Positions 34,917 through 43,182 of a stretch of DNA of 64,000 nt are shown here, one piece after another. Location: contig QZKU01000128.1 of the NCBI GenBank assembly GCA_003598085.1, positions 124,001 to 188,000 of the forward strand, in the 5' to 3' direction. The DNA comes from Candidatus Abyssobacteria bacterium SURF_5 (GTDB taxonomy: Bacteria; Abyssobacteria; SURF-5). The translations under genes and the position numbers were made by a program. How positions within the stretch are numbered: the first letter of the stretch is position 1; each line of letters opens with the position of its first letter. The notes beneath the pieces were generated by a model that saw only the letters and a list, made by a program, of their open reading frames with translations, was not told where the DNA came from and ran no database searches.

Positions 34917-35795
34917 ATGCCGGAGACGGAAGTGGAGAAGGTTGTTTATCTTGACGGAGACTTCTTGCCTGAAGGCAAGGCGCTGGTTTCGGTCTTTGAC
35001 CGCGGATTCCTGTACGGCGACGGCGTATTCGAGACGATGCGCGCGTACGGTGGCCGCGTCTTCAGGCTCGCACAACACCTGCGCCGGCTCGAGGAGTCCG
35101 CAGAACTGATAAAAATTACCCCGCCTCTTTCGCAAGATCAATTCGCCAAAATCTGCAGCGATCTAATCGAACGAAATAACACAGCCGATGCGATCGTCAG
35201 GATCAGTGTCACGCGCGGAAAGGCTTCAGGGGGCCTTGGAACATCAAATGCGGGACGCCCGACTGTCGCAGCTTTCATCCGCCCGCCGATGCCGGTTTCG
35301 ACCGAAGCGGCGTCGGAGGGAGTACCCGCCATTATTTCATCGTTTCGAAAAATGCCCTCCGCGGCACTGAACGCGCGCATCAAATCGATGAACTTCCTGA
35401 ACTCGATCCTTGCTCGTTCGGAGGCGGAGGAGGCCGGCTGTTACGAAGCTGTTTTGCTTGACTCAGACGGGAACGTTACCGAGGCAACTACTGCAAATAT
35501 CTTTTTTGTCGGGGGCGGCCGCCTCTTTACACCGGGGCCGGAAAGCGACATTTTATTAGGGATAACACGCGCCGCAGTCCTCGAGCTTTCAGCCGAAATG
35601 GGGATTCCGGCTGAGCAGAGAAAGATTTCCGCGTCCGAACTTGGCGGCTTCGAGGAATGTTTCATCACCAACAGCGCGATCGAGGCGCTGGCGGTGACGC
35701 GGATAGGCCCCTTGCGAGTGGGCGGCGGAAAACCGGGCGCTATCTATAAGAGAATACATGGAGCTTATCGCGAGCTCGTTCTCAGGAATACCTGA
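34917..35795 (+). CDS. pabC: Class IV PLP aminotransferase (4-amino-4-deoxychorismate lyase-type)
   Basis: A fold-type IV pyridoxal-phosphate enzyme of 292 residues. The catalytic lysine is K156 in ARIKSMNFLNS. Other marks: SVFDRGFLYGDGVFETMRAYGG at the N-terminus, EATTANIFFVGGGRLFTP, and the later GITRAAVLELSAEMGI. The family includes branched-chain aminotransferases, D-amino acid aminotransferases and aminodeoxychorismate lyase; the neighbour pabB favours the last. Its ATG follows the pabB stop directly and its own stop overlaps rimI by 1 nt, so the three are one operon. Confidence 0.85.
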   Translation: MPETEVEKVVYLDGDFLPEGKALVSVFDRGFLYGDGVFETMRAYGGRVFRLAQHLRRLEESAELIKITPPLSQDQFAKICSDLIERNNTADAIVRISVTRGKASGGLGTSNAGRPTVAAFIRPPMPVSTEAASEGVPAIISSFRKMPSAALNARIKSMNFLNSILARSEAEEAGCYEAVLLDSDGNVTEATTANIFFVGGGRLFTPGPESDILLGITRAAVLELSAEMGIPAEQRKISASELGGFEECFITNSAIEALAVTRIGPLRVGGGKPGAIYKRIHGAYRELVLRNT

Positions 35796-36310
35796 TGGCA
35801 AAGGTGGGCAAACTCAGCTTTCACACGCTCTCAATCAAGCATCTTGACGAGGTGCTCGAAATCGAAAAGGTCTCATTCAGGACTCCGTGGACAAAATATG
35901 CGTTTATCCACGAGATACAATTCGAGAAGTCGGTTTTCAAGGTGCTGAAGCTGAATGGGCGAATCATAGGATACGGCGGGTTCTGGCACATTCTCGACGA
36001 GGCGCACATCTCGAATATCGCGATTCACCCCGAGTACCGCGGGCAGGGCTTCGGAAAGATGTTGCTGCTGCACCTGCTGGAAGAGGCGCTGCAAAAGGGC
36101 GCATCGAAGGCGACGCTGGAGGTGCGCAGGTCGAACGTCATCGCACAGAAGATGTACTCCCGGTTCGGCTTCAAAATCATTTCCGTACGAAAGAACTATT
36201 ACACCGATGAACAGGAAGATGCGCTCATCATGTGGAACGATGACATCCGCGCGACACTTGCCGCTGCGGGCACGGAGAAGGAAGACACGCCCTCGGAATC
36301 CATCCATTGA
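35795..36310 (+). CDS. rimI: Ribosomal protein S18 alanine N-acetyltransferase-like GNAT enzyme
   Basis: A GNAT-fold acetyltransferase of 171 residues resembling RimI. The acetyl-CoA motif is HPEYRGQGFGKMLLLHLLEEA (shown here as RGQGFGK, residues about 82-88); the N-terminal EIEKVSFRTPWTKYAF and the C-terminal LEVRRSNVIAQKMYSRFGF (NxxAQxxYxxxGF) are the standard RimI marks. ATG at 35795 overlaps the pabC stop (TGATG). It converges on the amidohydrolase at 36321 with a 10-nt gap. Confidence 0.9.
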   Translation: MAKVGKLSFHTLSIKHLDEVLEIEKVSFRTPWTKYAFIHEIQFEKSVFKVLKLNGRIIGYGGFWHILDEAHISNIAIHPEYRGQGFGKMLLLHLLEEALQKGASKATLEVRRSNVIAQKMYSRFGFKIISVRKNYYTDEQEDALIMWNDDIRATLAAAGTEKEDTPSESIH

Positions 36311-36320
36311 CGCGACGGCG

Positions 36321-37262
36321 TTACAGTTTCAGCAATTTTGCCGCCGCCTGCCCCAGAATGATATCGATTTCCTCCTGACTGAATGAAATATGGGATTTGG
36401 GCGCATCCTTGACGGCATCGATCCATTGCCGGGTTGGCAGCACGAGCTTGAGGTACGGGTTGTCGGTCCCGAACATTACTCTCCACGGCCCTATTTCATC
36501 GAGCGCCGTGCGCAGCATTCCATAAAACTTGTCCGGATGCAGCGTGAATGTTCGCTGCCATCCTGAGAAATCGACGTACAGATTCCACTTGGTTCCCGCG
36601 AGCGCAATCGCCTCTTCCCACCAGCAGAGGCCGACGTGCGCCATGACGATCTTCAGGTCGGGAAAATCAGCGGCGACACTATCGATGAAAACCGGCCGCG
36701 CATATTTGGCCTTCATCGGCACCGGCTGGGTCCCGGTATGGAAGAGGACGGGAACACCAAGCTCCTGGGCCTTGCGGTACACCGGGTGGCAGATGGGATT
36801 GTCGGGGTAAAAGCCGGCGGTTGGATGCAGTTTCACTCCGCGAGCGCCCTGCTCGGTGACTCCGATTTCGACCTGCTTCGCGGCATCCTTTCGCCTGGGA
36901 TCGATTCCGACGAAATGGACCAGGCGCTTTCCGTGTTTGGCTGAAATCCGGCTGAAAATCTGGTTTTGCGTCGCGATCGGAACGCATTCCGATGCGCCGG
37001 AACAAGGCTCTTGCGCGCCGAGGGCGTAGTCGACCGGAAAGATCACGGAAACGTCGACACCAGCCTCATCCATATCAGCGAGCAGCAGATCGCCCTCCGG
37101 GTCTTTCAACTGTTTGACCGCGCCGCGCAGCAAGATATCGGGGTCGGGGAATTCGCCGGTGCTCTTGGCGACATTGGCCGCAACGACCTCTCCCAATCCG
37201 CGCATGAAGGCCTGCGGTATCCATCCTTCGTCATACACATGAACATGCACATCGACAATCAT
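36321..37262 (-). CDS. Amidohydrolase 2 family protein (tandem copy A)
   Basis: A TIM-barrel metal-dependent hydrolase or decarboxylase of 313 residues. The HxH metal motif is VDVHVHVYDE at the N-terminus; later ligands are GVKLHPTAGFYP, VLFHTGTQP, MAHVGLCWWEEA and the Asp of MFGTDNPYL. This is the amidohydrolase 2 group that includes aromatic-acid decarboxylases (gamma-resorcylate, ACMSD). Substrate unknown. It is closely related to the next upstream gene (37434-38378), the two being tandem paralogues. ATG at 37262. Confidence 0.88.
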   Translation of the reverse strand: MIVDVHVHVYDEGWIPQAFMRGLGEVVAANVAKSTGEFPDPDILLRGAVKQLKDPEGDLLLADMDEAGVDVSVIFPVDYALGAQEPCSGASECVPIATQNQIFSRISAKHGKRLVHFVGIDPRRKDAAKQVEIGVTEQGARGVKLHPTAGFYPDNPICHPVYRKAQELGVPVLFHTGTQPVPMKAKYARPVFIDSVAADFPDLKIVMAHVGLCWWEEAIALAGTKWNLYVDFSGWQRTFTLHPDKFYGMLRTALDEIGPWRVMFGTDNPYLKLVLPTRQWIDAVKDAPKSHISFSQEEIDIILGQAAAKLLKL

Positions 37263-37291
37263 AAGTCCTCCGTCTCATTTATGTTTTCAGC

Positions 37292-37310
37292 CACAGGCTG
37301 GAGCCCTGTG
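37292..37310. repeat. REP-like palindrome (CACAGGCTGGAGCCCTGTG)
   Basis: An imperfect 8-bp inverted repeat in the gap between the tandem amidohydrolase genes, related to the GTAGCACAGGCTTCCAGCC family seen at 40061, 41252, 45412, 52267 and 63941. Confidence 0.55.
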
Positions 37311-37349
37311 TCAGGTTCTGCAGTCGCCGCTCCAAATCCGGGTGGCTGA

Positions 37350-37392
37350 GTCCGACGTGTCTGACGAGTCGGACCAGTCGGACATGTCGGAA
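37350..37392. repeat. 9-nt GTCGGACnn tandem array (copy 2)
   Basis: Five units in phase: GTCCGACGT, GTCTGACGA, GTCGGACCA, GTCGGACAT, GTCGGAAAA. It lies just downstream of the REP-like palindrome, between amidohydrolase genes. Confidence 0.75.
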
Positions 37393-37433
37393 AAACTCGC
37401 CCTCGGGGGCCCCTCATGACCTGGCGGCACAGC

Positions 37434-38378
37434 CTATATCTTGTATAGCTTCTGCGCGGCCGCGCCGGTGACTATCTCGATCTCTTCTTTGCTGAAAGAA
37501 TACTCCCCGCAATTGACAGCATCCTGAACGGCAGCAAGCCATCTCTTTGAGGCTAGGACGAGTTGCAGATACGGGTTATCGGTCCCGTACATCACGCGAT
37601 ACGGCCCGATCTCATCGAGCGCGCACCTGAACATGTGATAGAACCTGTCCGGATGGTAGAGGAATTCTCTTTGCCAGCCGGAGATGTCGACATAGAGGTT
37701 CCATTTTGTTCCGGCGAGCGCGAGCGCTTCTTCCCACCAGCAATGGCCGACGTGCGCCATAACCATTTTGACTTCCGGGAAGTCGGCGGCGGCGCTGTCG
37801 ACGAAAACGGGACGCGCGAACTTGGCTTTCATGGGCGCCGGCTGGGTGCCGGTATGAAAGAGTACCGGCACGTCGAGCTCGCGCGCTTTCTCATAGAGTG
37901 GATGACAGATGGGGTCATCGGGATAGAATCCGGTGGTGGGATGAAGCTTGAGTCCGCGGGCGCCCTGCTCAGTCACCCCGCGCTCGAGCTCTTTCGCGGC
38001 ATCCTTGCGGCGCGGGTCGACCGCGACAAGATGGACGAAGCGTTTTGGATGTTTTGCGGCGATATCTCCGAAGATGCGATTCACATCGGAGATTGGCAGG
38101 CAATAGGGATCGCCTGAGCACGGCTCATCGTCGCCCATCGCATAATCGACCGTGGTGATGACGGAAACATTTACGCCGGCTTCGTCCATGTCCGCTATGC
38201 ATAATTCACCCGTCGGATCGGTGAACTGTTCGTCGGCGCCTTTTACCAGTTCGTCGGGGTCGGCAAACTCTCCGCTGTATTTCGCGAGGCTTGCGGAGAT
38301 TATGCGTCCGAGGCCTCGCTTGAATGCGGCCGGTCTCCACCGGTGATCATTCAAATGGACATGTGCATCAATGATCAT
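37434..38378 (-). CDS. Amidohydrolase 2 family protein (tandem copy B)
   Basis: A 314-residue paralogue of the previous gene, with the same motif order: IIDAHVHLNDH, GLKLHPTTGFYPDDPICHP, VLFHTGTQPAPMKAKFARPVFVDS, MAHVGHCWWEEALALAGTKWNLYVD and MYGTDNPYLQLV (each shorter than shown when matched exactly). The two proteins align end to end with high similarity, so duplication was fairly recent. Metal-dependent hydrolase or decarboxylase; substrate unknown. The C-terminus IEIVTGAAAQKLYKI is also shared. An array and a palindrome separate the copies. Confidence 0.88.
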   Translation of the reverse strand: MIIDAHVHLNDHRWRPAAFKRGLGRIISASLAKYSGEFADPDELVKGADEQFTDPTGELCIADMDEAGVNVSVITTVDYAMGDDEPCSGDPYCLPISDVNRIFGDIAAKHPKRFVHLVAVDPRRKDAAKELERGVTEQGARGLKLHPTTGFYPDDPICHPLYEKARELDVPVLFHTGTQPAPMKAKFARPVFVDSAAADFPEVKMVMAHVGHCWWEEALALAGTKWNLYVDISGWQREFLYHPDRFYHMFRCALDEIGPYRVMYGTDNPYLQLVLASKRWLAAVQDAVNCGEYSFSKEEIEIVTGAAAQKLYKI

Positions 38379-38454
38379 GACGTTCCTCCTCGATGTAGAA
38401 ATGCCCCGCCATTATATGCCACGGAGAATTTCATGTCCAGAGGAAGGTGGGACT

Positions 38455-38483
38455 CGTCGGACCGGTCGGACAAGTCGGACACT
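38455..38483. repeat. 9-nt GTCGGACnn tandem array (copy 3)
   Basis: Three units: GTCGGACCG, GTCGGACAA, GTCGGACAC. It lies between the amidohydrolase copy B start and the methyltransferase stop. Confidence 0.7.
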
Positions 38484-38507
38484 TGAAAGAAGGTGGAGGC
38501 GCTGCTT

Positions 38508-39311
38508 TCATTTCTTGCGTGTCGCTATAAAGATGAGTTCGCCGGGATACGTGGAGCCGAGGGGGCTCTTGTCATAATCGGCATAAACATTTTCGATGCG
38601 AAAACCCGAGAGCTCGAGCAGGTGCTCGACTTCAAACCTGAAGAAGTAGCGGGTGGAAAAGCGCTGGCTCAGGGTTTCGGTGCGGCCGTCGGGATAGGTG
38701 ACGTCGTGGTTTAACTCGAGATCGAGAATTTGATTCAAGGCCCCGCCGGAGCTGACCGTGATGCGGCGCGTCACTCGGCTGCCGTCGGGCATGGTGAATT
38801 CGGGCTCTTCTTCCCGATGCGGCTCAGGACTGTCGATAAGATGAGCCAGTCGTCTGACGTCAGGATTAAACAGATCGAGGATCAATTTGCCATCCTCGGC
38901 GAGATGCTCGCGAACACTTGCGAGACAGGAACGCTGGTCGGCGACATTGAGGAGGTGCTGAAACGGGCGGAACGGCGTGGTGATCAGGCGGAATCTTTGG
39001 CCCAAATCGAAGGATCGCATATCCGCCTGCACGAGCCAAGCGCGCTCCTGCACCTCTTTCGACTCGCGAGCAAGTTTCTCGCGGCAGACCGCGAGCATCG
39101 AGGCGGAAATATCAAGCCCGACTGTTTCGATTCCCGCGCGCGCGGTGGGAATCAGAATTCGGCCGGTGCCGCAGCCGATTTCGAGAACGGGTCCGCCCGA
39201 TTCGCGAGCCATTTCCACGAAAAAAGAGATGTCGCGGCGCTTGCGATAAAGCTCGACGTGGTCGTAAAACCGGGCCACAACTGAGTAGATATCTTGCGGG
39301 ACAGATTTCAT
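38508..39311 (-). CDS. Class I SAM-dependent methyltransferase
   Basis: A 267-residue methyltransferase with motif I VLEIGCGTGRILIPTARAG (about 43-60) and post-I acidic VGLDISASML. An N-terminal YSVVARFYDHVEL segment is typical of small-molecule or Methyltransf_25 enzymes. The C-terminal half carries a beta-rich domain (TMPDGSRVTRRITVS, DVTYPDGRTETLSQRF). Substrate unknown. It overlaps nothing and lies 17 nt downstream of the GNAT gene on the same strand, so they may be co-transcribed. Confidence 0.88.
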   Translation of the reverse strand: MKSVPQDIYSVVARFYDHVELYRKRRDISFFVEMARESGGPVLEIGCGTGRILIPTARAGIETVGLDISASMLAVCREKLARESKEVQERAWLVQADMRSFDLGQRFRLITTPFRPFQHLLNVADQRSCLASVREHLAEDGKLILDLFNPDVRRLAHLIDSPEPHREEEPEFTMPDGSRVTRRITVSSGGALNQILDLELNHDVTYPDGRTETLSQRFSTRYFFRFEVEHLLELSGFRIENVYADYDKSPLGSTYPGELIFIATRKK

Positions 39312-39328
39312 TTCTGATTGGAGGTTGG

Positions 39329-39832
39329 TCAGGAATCCGGAAACACGATTTCCAGTTCCAGTTCATCGCGGATCCTGATTCCGTCCGCGCCGATGAGCGG
39401 GATCTCGGGCTTCAGCTTGCGGGCACGGTCAATCGCATTTGGGTAGACCGCGACCAGATGAAATCCGCGCTTCTGGTAGAAGCGCAAGGCGTTCGTGTTA
39501 TCATTGGAGGTAACGAGCCAGAGGCGCCTGCATCCCGCTGAGACCGCCGCACCCTTTACGGCCTCGATCAACGCCGATCCTATGCCTATTCCCTCGACGC
39601 CGCTTTCGAGGGTCACCATCTCGCACTCTTTATTTTTAATATGATAGGTTGCGAGGCTGACCCGCTGACCATTGATCGTCCCCACGTAACCCGGCAGGAG
39701 GACTACGTCATAAGTTCTGCCGCGGGAGATGATTCTGGTTGAGCCCCAGCTTTGCGAGACAAAAGAGATCAGCCACTCGCGATCGTCCTCATTCAGGCTT
39801 CTGATCTTGAACAATTCTTGGGCGCCGGGCAA
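39329..39832 (-). CDS. GNAT family N-acetyltransferase
   Basis: A 167-residue GNAT-fold acetyltransferase. The acetyl-CoA loop is GVEGIGIGSALIEAV (about 79-93), and LWLVTSNDNTNALRFYQKRGF is the C-terminal family motif. The substrate is not predictable. The start is TTG at 39832, with GAAGGA 8 nt upstream. It is paired with the methyltransferase 17 nt downstream. The 480-nt region upstream holds no gene, only repeats. Confidence 0.85.
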   Translation of the reverse strand: MPGAQELFKIRSLNEDDREWLISFVSQSWGSTRIISRGRTYDVVLLPGYVGTINGQRVSLATYHIKNKECEMVTLESGVEGIGIGSALIEAVKGAAVSAGCRRLWLVTSNDNTNALRFYQKRGFHLVAVYPNAIDRARKLKPEIPLIGADGIRIRDELELEIVFPDS

Positions 39833-39926
39833 AGGTCGGATCCTTCATGCAGGTGCGCGATTCCTTTTGCATGCAATCTTAACAGATGAAAAGAAAAAAG
39901 CCAAACGGGGTGCGTAGTGGTGAGGC

Positions 39927-40013
39927 AGTCGGACGGGTCGGGCGGCGGACAAGTCAGACAGGTCCGACGAGTCCGACCGGTAAGACAGTCGGAGGACTCC
40001 AACCGGTCCGACA
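39927..40013. repeat. 9-nt GTCGGACnn tandem array (copy 4, longest)
   Basis: About nine units over 87 nt, mixing GTCGGAC, GTCAGAC, GTCCGAC and decayed forms, and adjoining the composite repeat at 40015. Because GTCGGAC and GTCCGAC are reverse complements, transcripts could form hairpins. Confidence 0.75.
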
Positions 40014-40014
40014 A

Positions 40015-40225
40015 CTATTCACATCCTGCCGCGCGCCCACTCCGGCGCAACAAAGCCCCGGTAGCACAGGCTTCCAGCCCGTGGCAGTTGGTTTTAAAAA
40101 CACACAGGCCAGAGGGCGGCAGTGCCGCACCCGGCGCCACCGGGCCTGGGAGGCTCACTGAAATGCTGGTGGGCACTTTTTTCGGCCACCCTTACTGGAC
40201 CAACCGTTTCATATCCTCCTCTGAG
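40015..40225. repeat. Composite repeat block A (REP-like palindrome and TGAAATGCTGGTGGG box)
   Basis: The 40.02-40.31 kb gap has no gene. It contains CACATCCTGCC, then the palindrome GTAGCACAGGCTTCCAGCC (40061-40085), then ACACAGGCCAGAGGGCGGCA, and finally GGGAGGCTCACTGAAATGCT at 40150-40169. The first part recurs at 41220-41280, the middle at 45295-45350, and the end at 41150-41222. Confidence 0.65.
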
Positions 40226-40310
40226 CCTCAGCAGGTTGACGGCGGCATTTTGCTGCTGATATTATTCCGTCAAATAGGGGGAAAGCGCTTTAAGAGGAAG
40301 GCAGGCGGAA

Positions 40311-41111
40311 ATGGGAAAAAATTCACGTTCATCGGCGGAGGCATTGCGGGAGAAAATCGGCCGGGATTCGCTGGAGCGTTACACGAACAGTCCGGTCGCG
40401 GAATTTCAGCCGTTTATTTTGCTGACCAATTTTTCCCATTACATGACGCTTTTCAATGAGGCGTCCGGGAGAGCCACATGCCGGGGCTCGCTTATGGAGG
40501 TCTGTCACTGGCCGGAGGAGCAAATCTCGATCTTGAATTTCGGCGTGGGGTCTCCGATGGCTGCGCTGGTGATAGACCTGCTGGCGTTTGTCGATCCGCT
40601 TGCGATCCTGATGCTCGGCATGTGCGGCGGATTGCGGAAGAAACACCGTCTCGGCGACTTCTTCAATACGGTGGCCGCGATAAGGGACGAAGGCACGTCG
40701 AATCATTACATGCCGCCAGGAGTACCCGCCCTTGCATCGTTTACGGTACAGAAGGCGGTTACAACGGAGGTGGAGGCGGCCAAGCGTTTTTATCATACGG
40801 GCGTGGTGCACACTACCAACTACCGCATGTGGGAATTCGATGACGACTTCAGGGCTGCACTCGAACGCGAAAAAGTCAGCGGGATCGAGATGGAGTGCGC
40901 GACACTGTTCTCGGCGGGGTTCAGCCGGAACCTGAACGTCGGCGCACTACTGCTTATTTCGGATCTGCCGCGGACACGGCGCGGCATCAAGACGAAGGAA
41001 TCCTCGAAGCGGGTGTTCAAGGAATATGCTCAGCCTCATCTCGAGATTGGAATAAACGTGATGCGGCGACTGCGCGAGATGGAGCGTGGCCTGCTGAAGA
41101 AACAGTGGTAG
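40311..41111 (+). CDS. amn: AMP nucleosidase (short type)
   Basis: A nucleoside phosphorylase-fold enzyme of 266 residues that probably splits AMP to adenine and ribose 5-phosphate. YTNSPVAEFQPFILLTNFSHY at the N-terminus and GLRKKHRLGDFFNTVAAIRDEGTS are typical of the short AMP nucleosidases found in Bacteroidetes and others; NYRMWEFDDDFR and GIEMECATLFSAGF form the base/ribose pocket. ATG at 40311 with AGGAAGGCAGG upstream. It stands between two copies of a repeat block (40160 and 41160), so it may have been moved or duplicated as a unit. Confidence 0.85.
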   Translation: MGKNSRSSAEALREKIGRDSLERYTNSPVAEFQPFILLTNFSHYMTLFNEASGRATCRGSLMEVCHWPEEQISILNFGVGSPMAALVIDLLAFVDPLAILMLGMCGGLRKKHRLGDFFNTVAAIRDEGTSNHYMPPGVPALASFTVQKAVTTEVEAAKRFYHTGVVHTTNYRMWEFDDDFRAALEREKVSGIEMECATLFSAGFSRNLNVGALLLISDLPRTRRGIKTKESSKRVFKEYAQPHLEIGINVMRRLREMERGLLKKQW

Positions 41112-41149
41112 AGGATCGCGCCATGCCGGTGAATCGTTGAAAAGCCGGT

Positions 41150-41310
41150 GGGAGGCTGGTTGAAATGCTGGTGGGAATTGTTTTCGGGCCGCACTTTACC
41201 GGACCAAACCTTTCACATCCTCCCGTGCGCGCACTCCGGAGCAACAAGCTCCGGTAGCACAGGCTTCCAGCCTGTGGCTGTAGCTTTCAAAAAACACCCG
41301 GGCCGGGCGA
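41150..41310. repeat. Composite repeat block B (second copy around the AMP nucleosidase gene)
   Basis: GGGAGGCTGGTTGAAATGCT, then a box ending in GGACCAAACCTTTCACATCC, repeats block A's 40150-40221 segment with about 80% identity by eye. It is followed by CACTCCGGAGCAACAAGCTC and the palindrome CGGTAGCACAGGCTTCCAGC (41252-41278). No gene lies in 41112-41402. Confidence 0.65.
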
Positions 41311-41402
41311 ACGACTGAGAGCGGTGAGCATCGAGTTTTCGCTCAAACGCACTTGAAAAAATCACACAGTAAAAAAGCCAACCAAACGAAGGAAAGGATA
41401 AC

Positions 41403-42152
41403 ATGGATCTTTACCTGAAGAATAAGGTGGCGCTGGTGACGGGAGCGGGATCGGGTATCGGGCGGAACACGGCCTTGTTTCTGGCTGAGGAAGGAGCGAA
41501 AGTCTGTTGTGCGGACCTCTTCGAGGAGAAGGTCGCGGAAACGGTCAAGATGATCCGCGATCAGGGCGGCGAGGCGATGCCTGCGGTCTGCGATGTCCGC
41601 GAGTATCGGCAGGTCACCCGGATGCTCAGGGCAACTCTTAATGCATACGCGCAGGTGGACATGCTGATTAATAGTGCCGGCGTGGCCGCCGGCGGACTGT
41701 TTGCCGATACCGAACCCGAGGAGTGGGCGAGCGAAATCAATATCAATCTTATTGGGACCATGAATTGTTGCAGAGCCGTAATCGACCACATGATCCCGCG
41801 CGGATACGGCAAGATCGTCAATCTTGCCTCCGACGCCGGCCGCGTCGGCGAGAAACGGATGACCGTTTACGGGGCGGCCAAGGGCGGAGTCATCGGCTTC
41901 ACGAAATGCCTGGCGGTCGAAATGGCGCGCTTCAAGATCAATGTCAACGCCGTCGCTCCGGGCGTGGTTCGCAGTCCGATGACCTCGTACCTGACTGATG
42001 AAATGGCAAAGGAGTGGGCGCGCTACTATCCGCTGCGGCGGCTGGGCGAGACTGAGGATATCGCAAACATGATTGTCTTCCTTTGCTCCGACCGGACCAA
42101 CTGGATGACCGGCCAAATCGTCAGCGTCGACGGCGGGTTCTCGCGAGTGTAA
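41403..42152 (+). CDS. Short-chain dehydrogenase/reductase (SDR)
   Basis: A classical SDR of 249 residues, NAD(P)-dependent. Motifs: TGAGSGIGR cofactor loop (about 14-22), NSAG (about 89-92), and catalytic Ser-Tyr-Lys with YGAAK (about 158-162). The C-terminal MTGQIVSVDGGFSRV is typical. It resembles 3-oxoacyl-ACP reductases and sugar or steroid dehydrogenases; substrate unknown. ATG at 41403 after AAGGAAAGGA. The amidohydrolase 71 nt downstream and a cupin beyond suggest a small catabolic operon. Confidence 0.92.
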   Translation: MDLYLKNKVALVTGAGSGIGRNTALFLAEEGAKVCCADLFEEKVAETVKMIRDQGGEAMPAVCDVREYRQVTRMLRATLNAYAQVDMLINSAGVAAGGLFADTEPEEWASEININLIGTMNCCRAVIDHMIPRGYGKIVNLASDAGRVGEKRMTVYGAAKGGVIGFTKCLAVEMARFKINVNAVAPGVVRSPMTSYLTDEMAKEWARYYPLRRLGETEDIANMIVFLCSDRTNWMTGQIVSVDGGFSRV

Positions 42153-42223
42153 GCGGGAAGAGATCTGTTCAGTCTGAAAGAAGCAGGCAAGGCAAGCAAG
42201 GGCCATTTTTTTGGGAGGACCGC

Positions 42224-43102
42224 ATGATAAAAGCCATAGATGTCCACGCGCATCCATCGACGCGCGCCGCCGCCAGGAGCATGCTGAAGTACCAGAAGGC
42301 TCTTCTCCAGTATTACCAGAAGCGTGAGCTGACGGACGAGGAGGTATTGTCGGTCTCCAAATCCGAAGCTGAGATGGCGCAGGATTTTATTGATGCAGGC
42401 GTCAAAGGAATCATCGTTGCGTGGGACGCCGAGACCAATACCGGTCAGCCGGCGACGAGCAACGACTATATTGCAAAGCTCACAAGCGATTATCCCGACG
42501 CCTTCATCGGCGGCTACGCCTGCGTTGATCCGTGGAAAGGCGAGATGGCCATTCAGGAGGCCGAACGCGCGATCAGGAAGCTCGGGCTGATGGGCGTCAA
42601 GTTCCAGCAGACGGCGCAGGGTTTCTATCCGAACGACCGCCGCTTTTATCCGTTGTGGGAGAAGTGCGTGGAACTGAAGGCGCCGGTCATGTTCCATACG
42701 GGCACAACCGGGCTTGGCGCGGGCATGCCCGGCGGCATGGGAATTCATCTCAAGTACACGCGCCCGATCCCGCACATTGATGATGTGGCGGCCGATTTTC
42801 CGGAGTTGCTCATCATCGCGTGTCATCCGTCATGGCCGTGGCAGGACGAGATGATTGCGGTGCTCATTCACAAGGCAAACGTGGTAATGGAACTATCCGG
42901 CTGGTCCCCCAAGTATTTTTCGCCGGCGCTCAAGAAGGAACTGCACAGCCGCCTGCAGGACCGAGCGATGTTTGGGTCGGATTATCCGATGATCCCGCAC
43001 CAGAAGCTGTTTGATGCATACGCCGCCGAGGGCTATAAGGATGAGATTCTGGAAAAGATATTTTTGAAGAACGCGCAGCGGATATTGGGAATTAAAATCT
43101 AG
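42224..43102 (+). CDS. Amidohydrolase 2 family protein (third, more distant)
   Basis: A 292-residue TIM-barrel metal-dependent hydrolase or decarboxylase. HxH motif IDVHAHPSTR, then GVKFQQTAQGFYPNDRRFYP, VMFHTGTTGLGAG, IIACHPSWPWQDE and FGSDYPMIP with the last Asp ligand. It belongs to the same superfamily as the tandem pair at 36-38 kb but is diverged. Decarboxylation of an aromatic acid is one possibility. ATG at 42224 with GGGAGGACC upstream; an earlier reading frame from 42083 lies inside the SDR gene and is not used. Confidence 0.9.
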   Translation: MIKAIDVHAHPSTRAAARSMLKYQKALLQYYQKRELTDEEVLSVSKSEAEMAQDFIDAGVKGIIVAWDAETNTGQPATSNDYIAKLTSDYPDAFIGGYACVDPWKGEMAIQEAERAIRKLGLMGVKFQQTAQGFYPNDRRFYPLWEKCVELKAPVMFHTGTTGLGAGMPGGMGIHLKYTRPIPHIDDVAADFPELLIIACHPSWPWQDEMIAVLIHKANVVMELSGWSPKYFSPALKKELHSRLQDRAMFGSDYPMIPHQKLFDAYAAEGYKDEILEKIFLKNAQRILGIKI

Positions 43103-43106
43103 AAGT

Positions 43107-43161
43107 TGTCGGACAGGTCGGACCCCGTCAGACAGGTCGGACGAGTCGGACGAGTCCGACC
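43107..43161. repeat. 9-nt GTCGGACnn tandem array (copy 5)
   Basis: Six units: GTCGGACAG, GTCGGACCC, GTCAGACAG, GTCGGACGA, GTCGGACGA, GTCCGACCG, with one extra base between the second and third. It starts 5 nt after the amidohydrolase stop and ends 21 nt before the cupin ATG, so it lies inside a likely transcript. Confidence 0.8.
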
Positions 43162-43182
43162 GCCGATACGGGAGAACACGCC

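Noticed and set aside
39927-40013. The GTCGGACnn arrays as a CRISPR array
   Set aside because: Units are 9 nt with 2-nt variable positions, there are no 25-40-nt repeats or spacers, and no cas gene is present.
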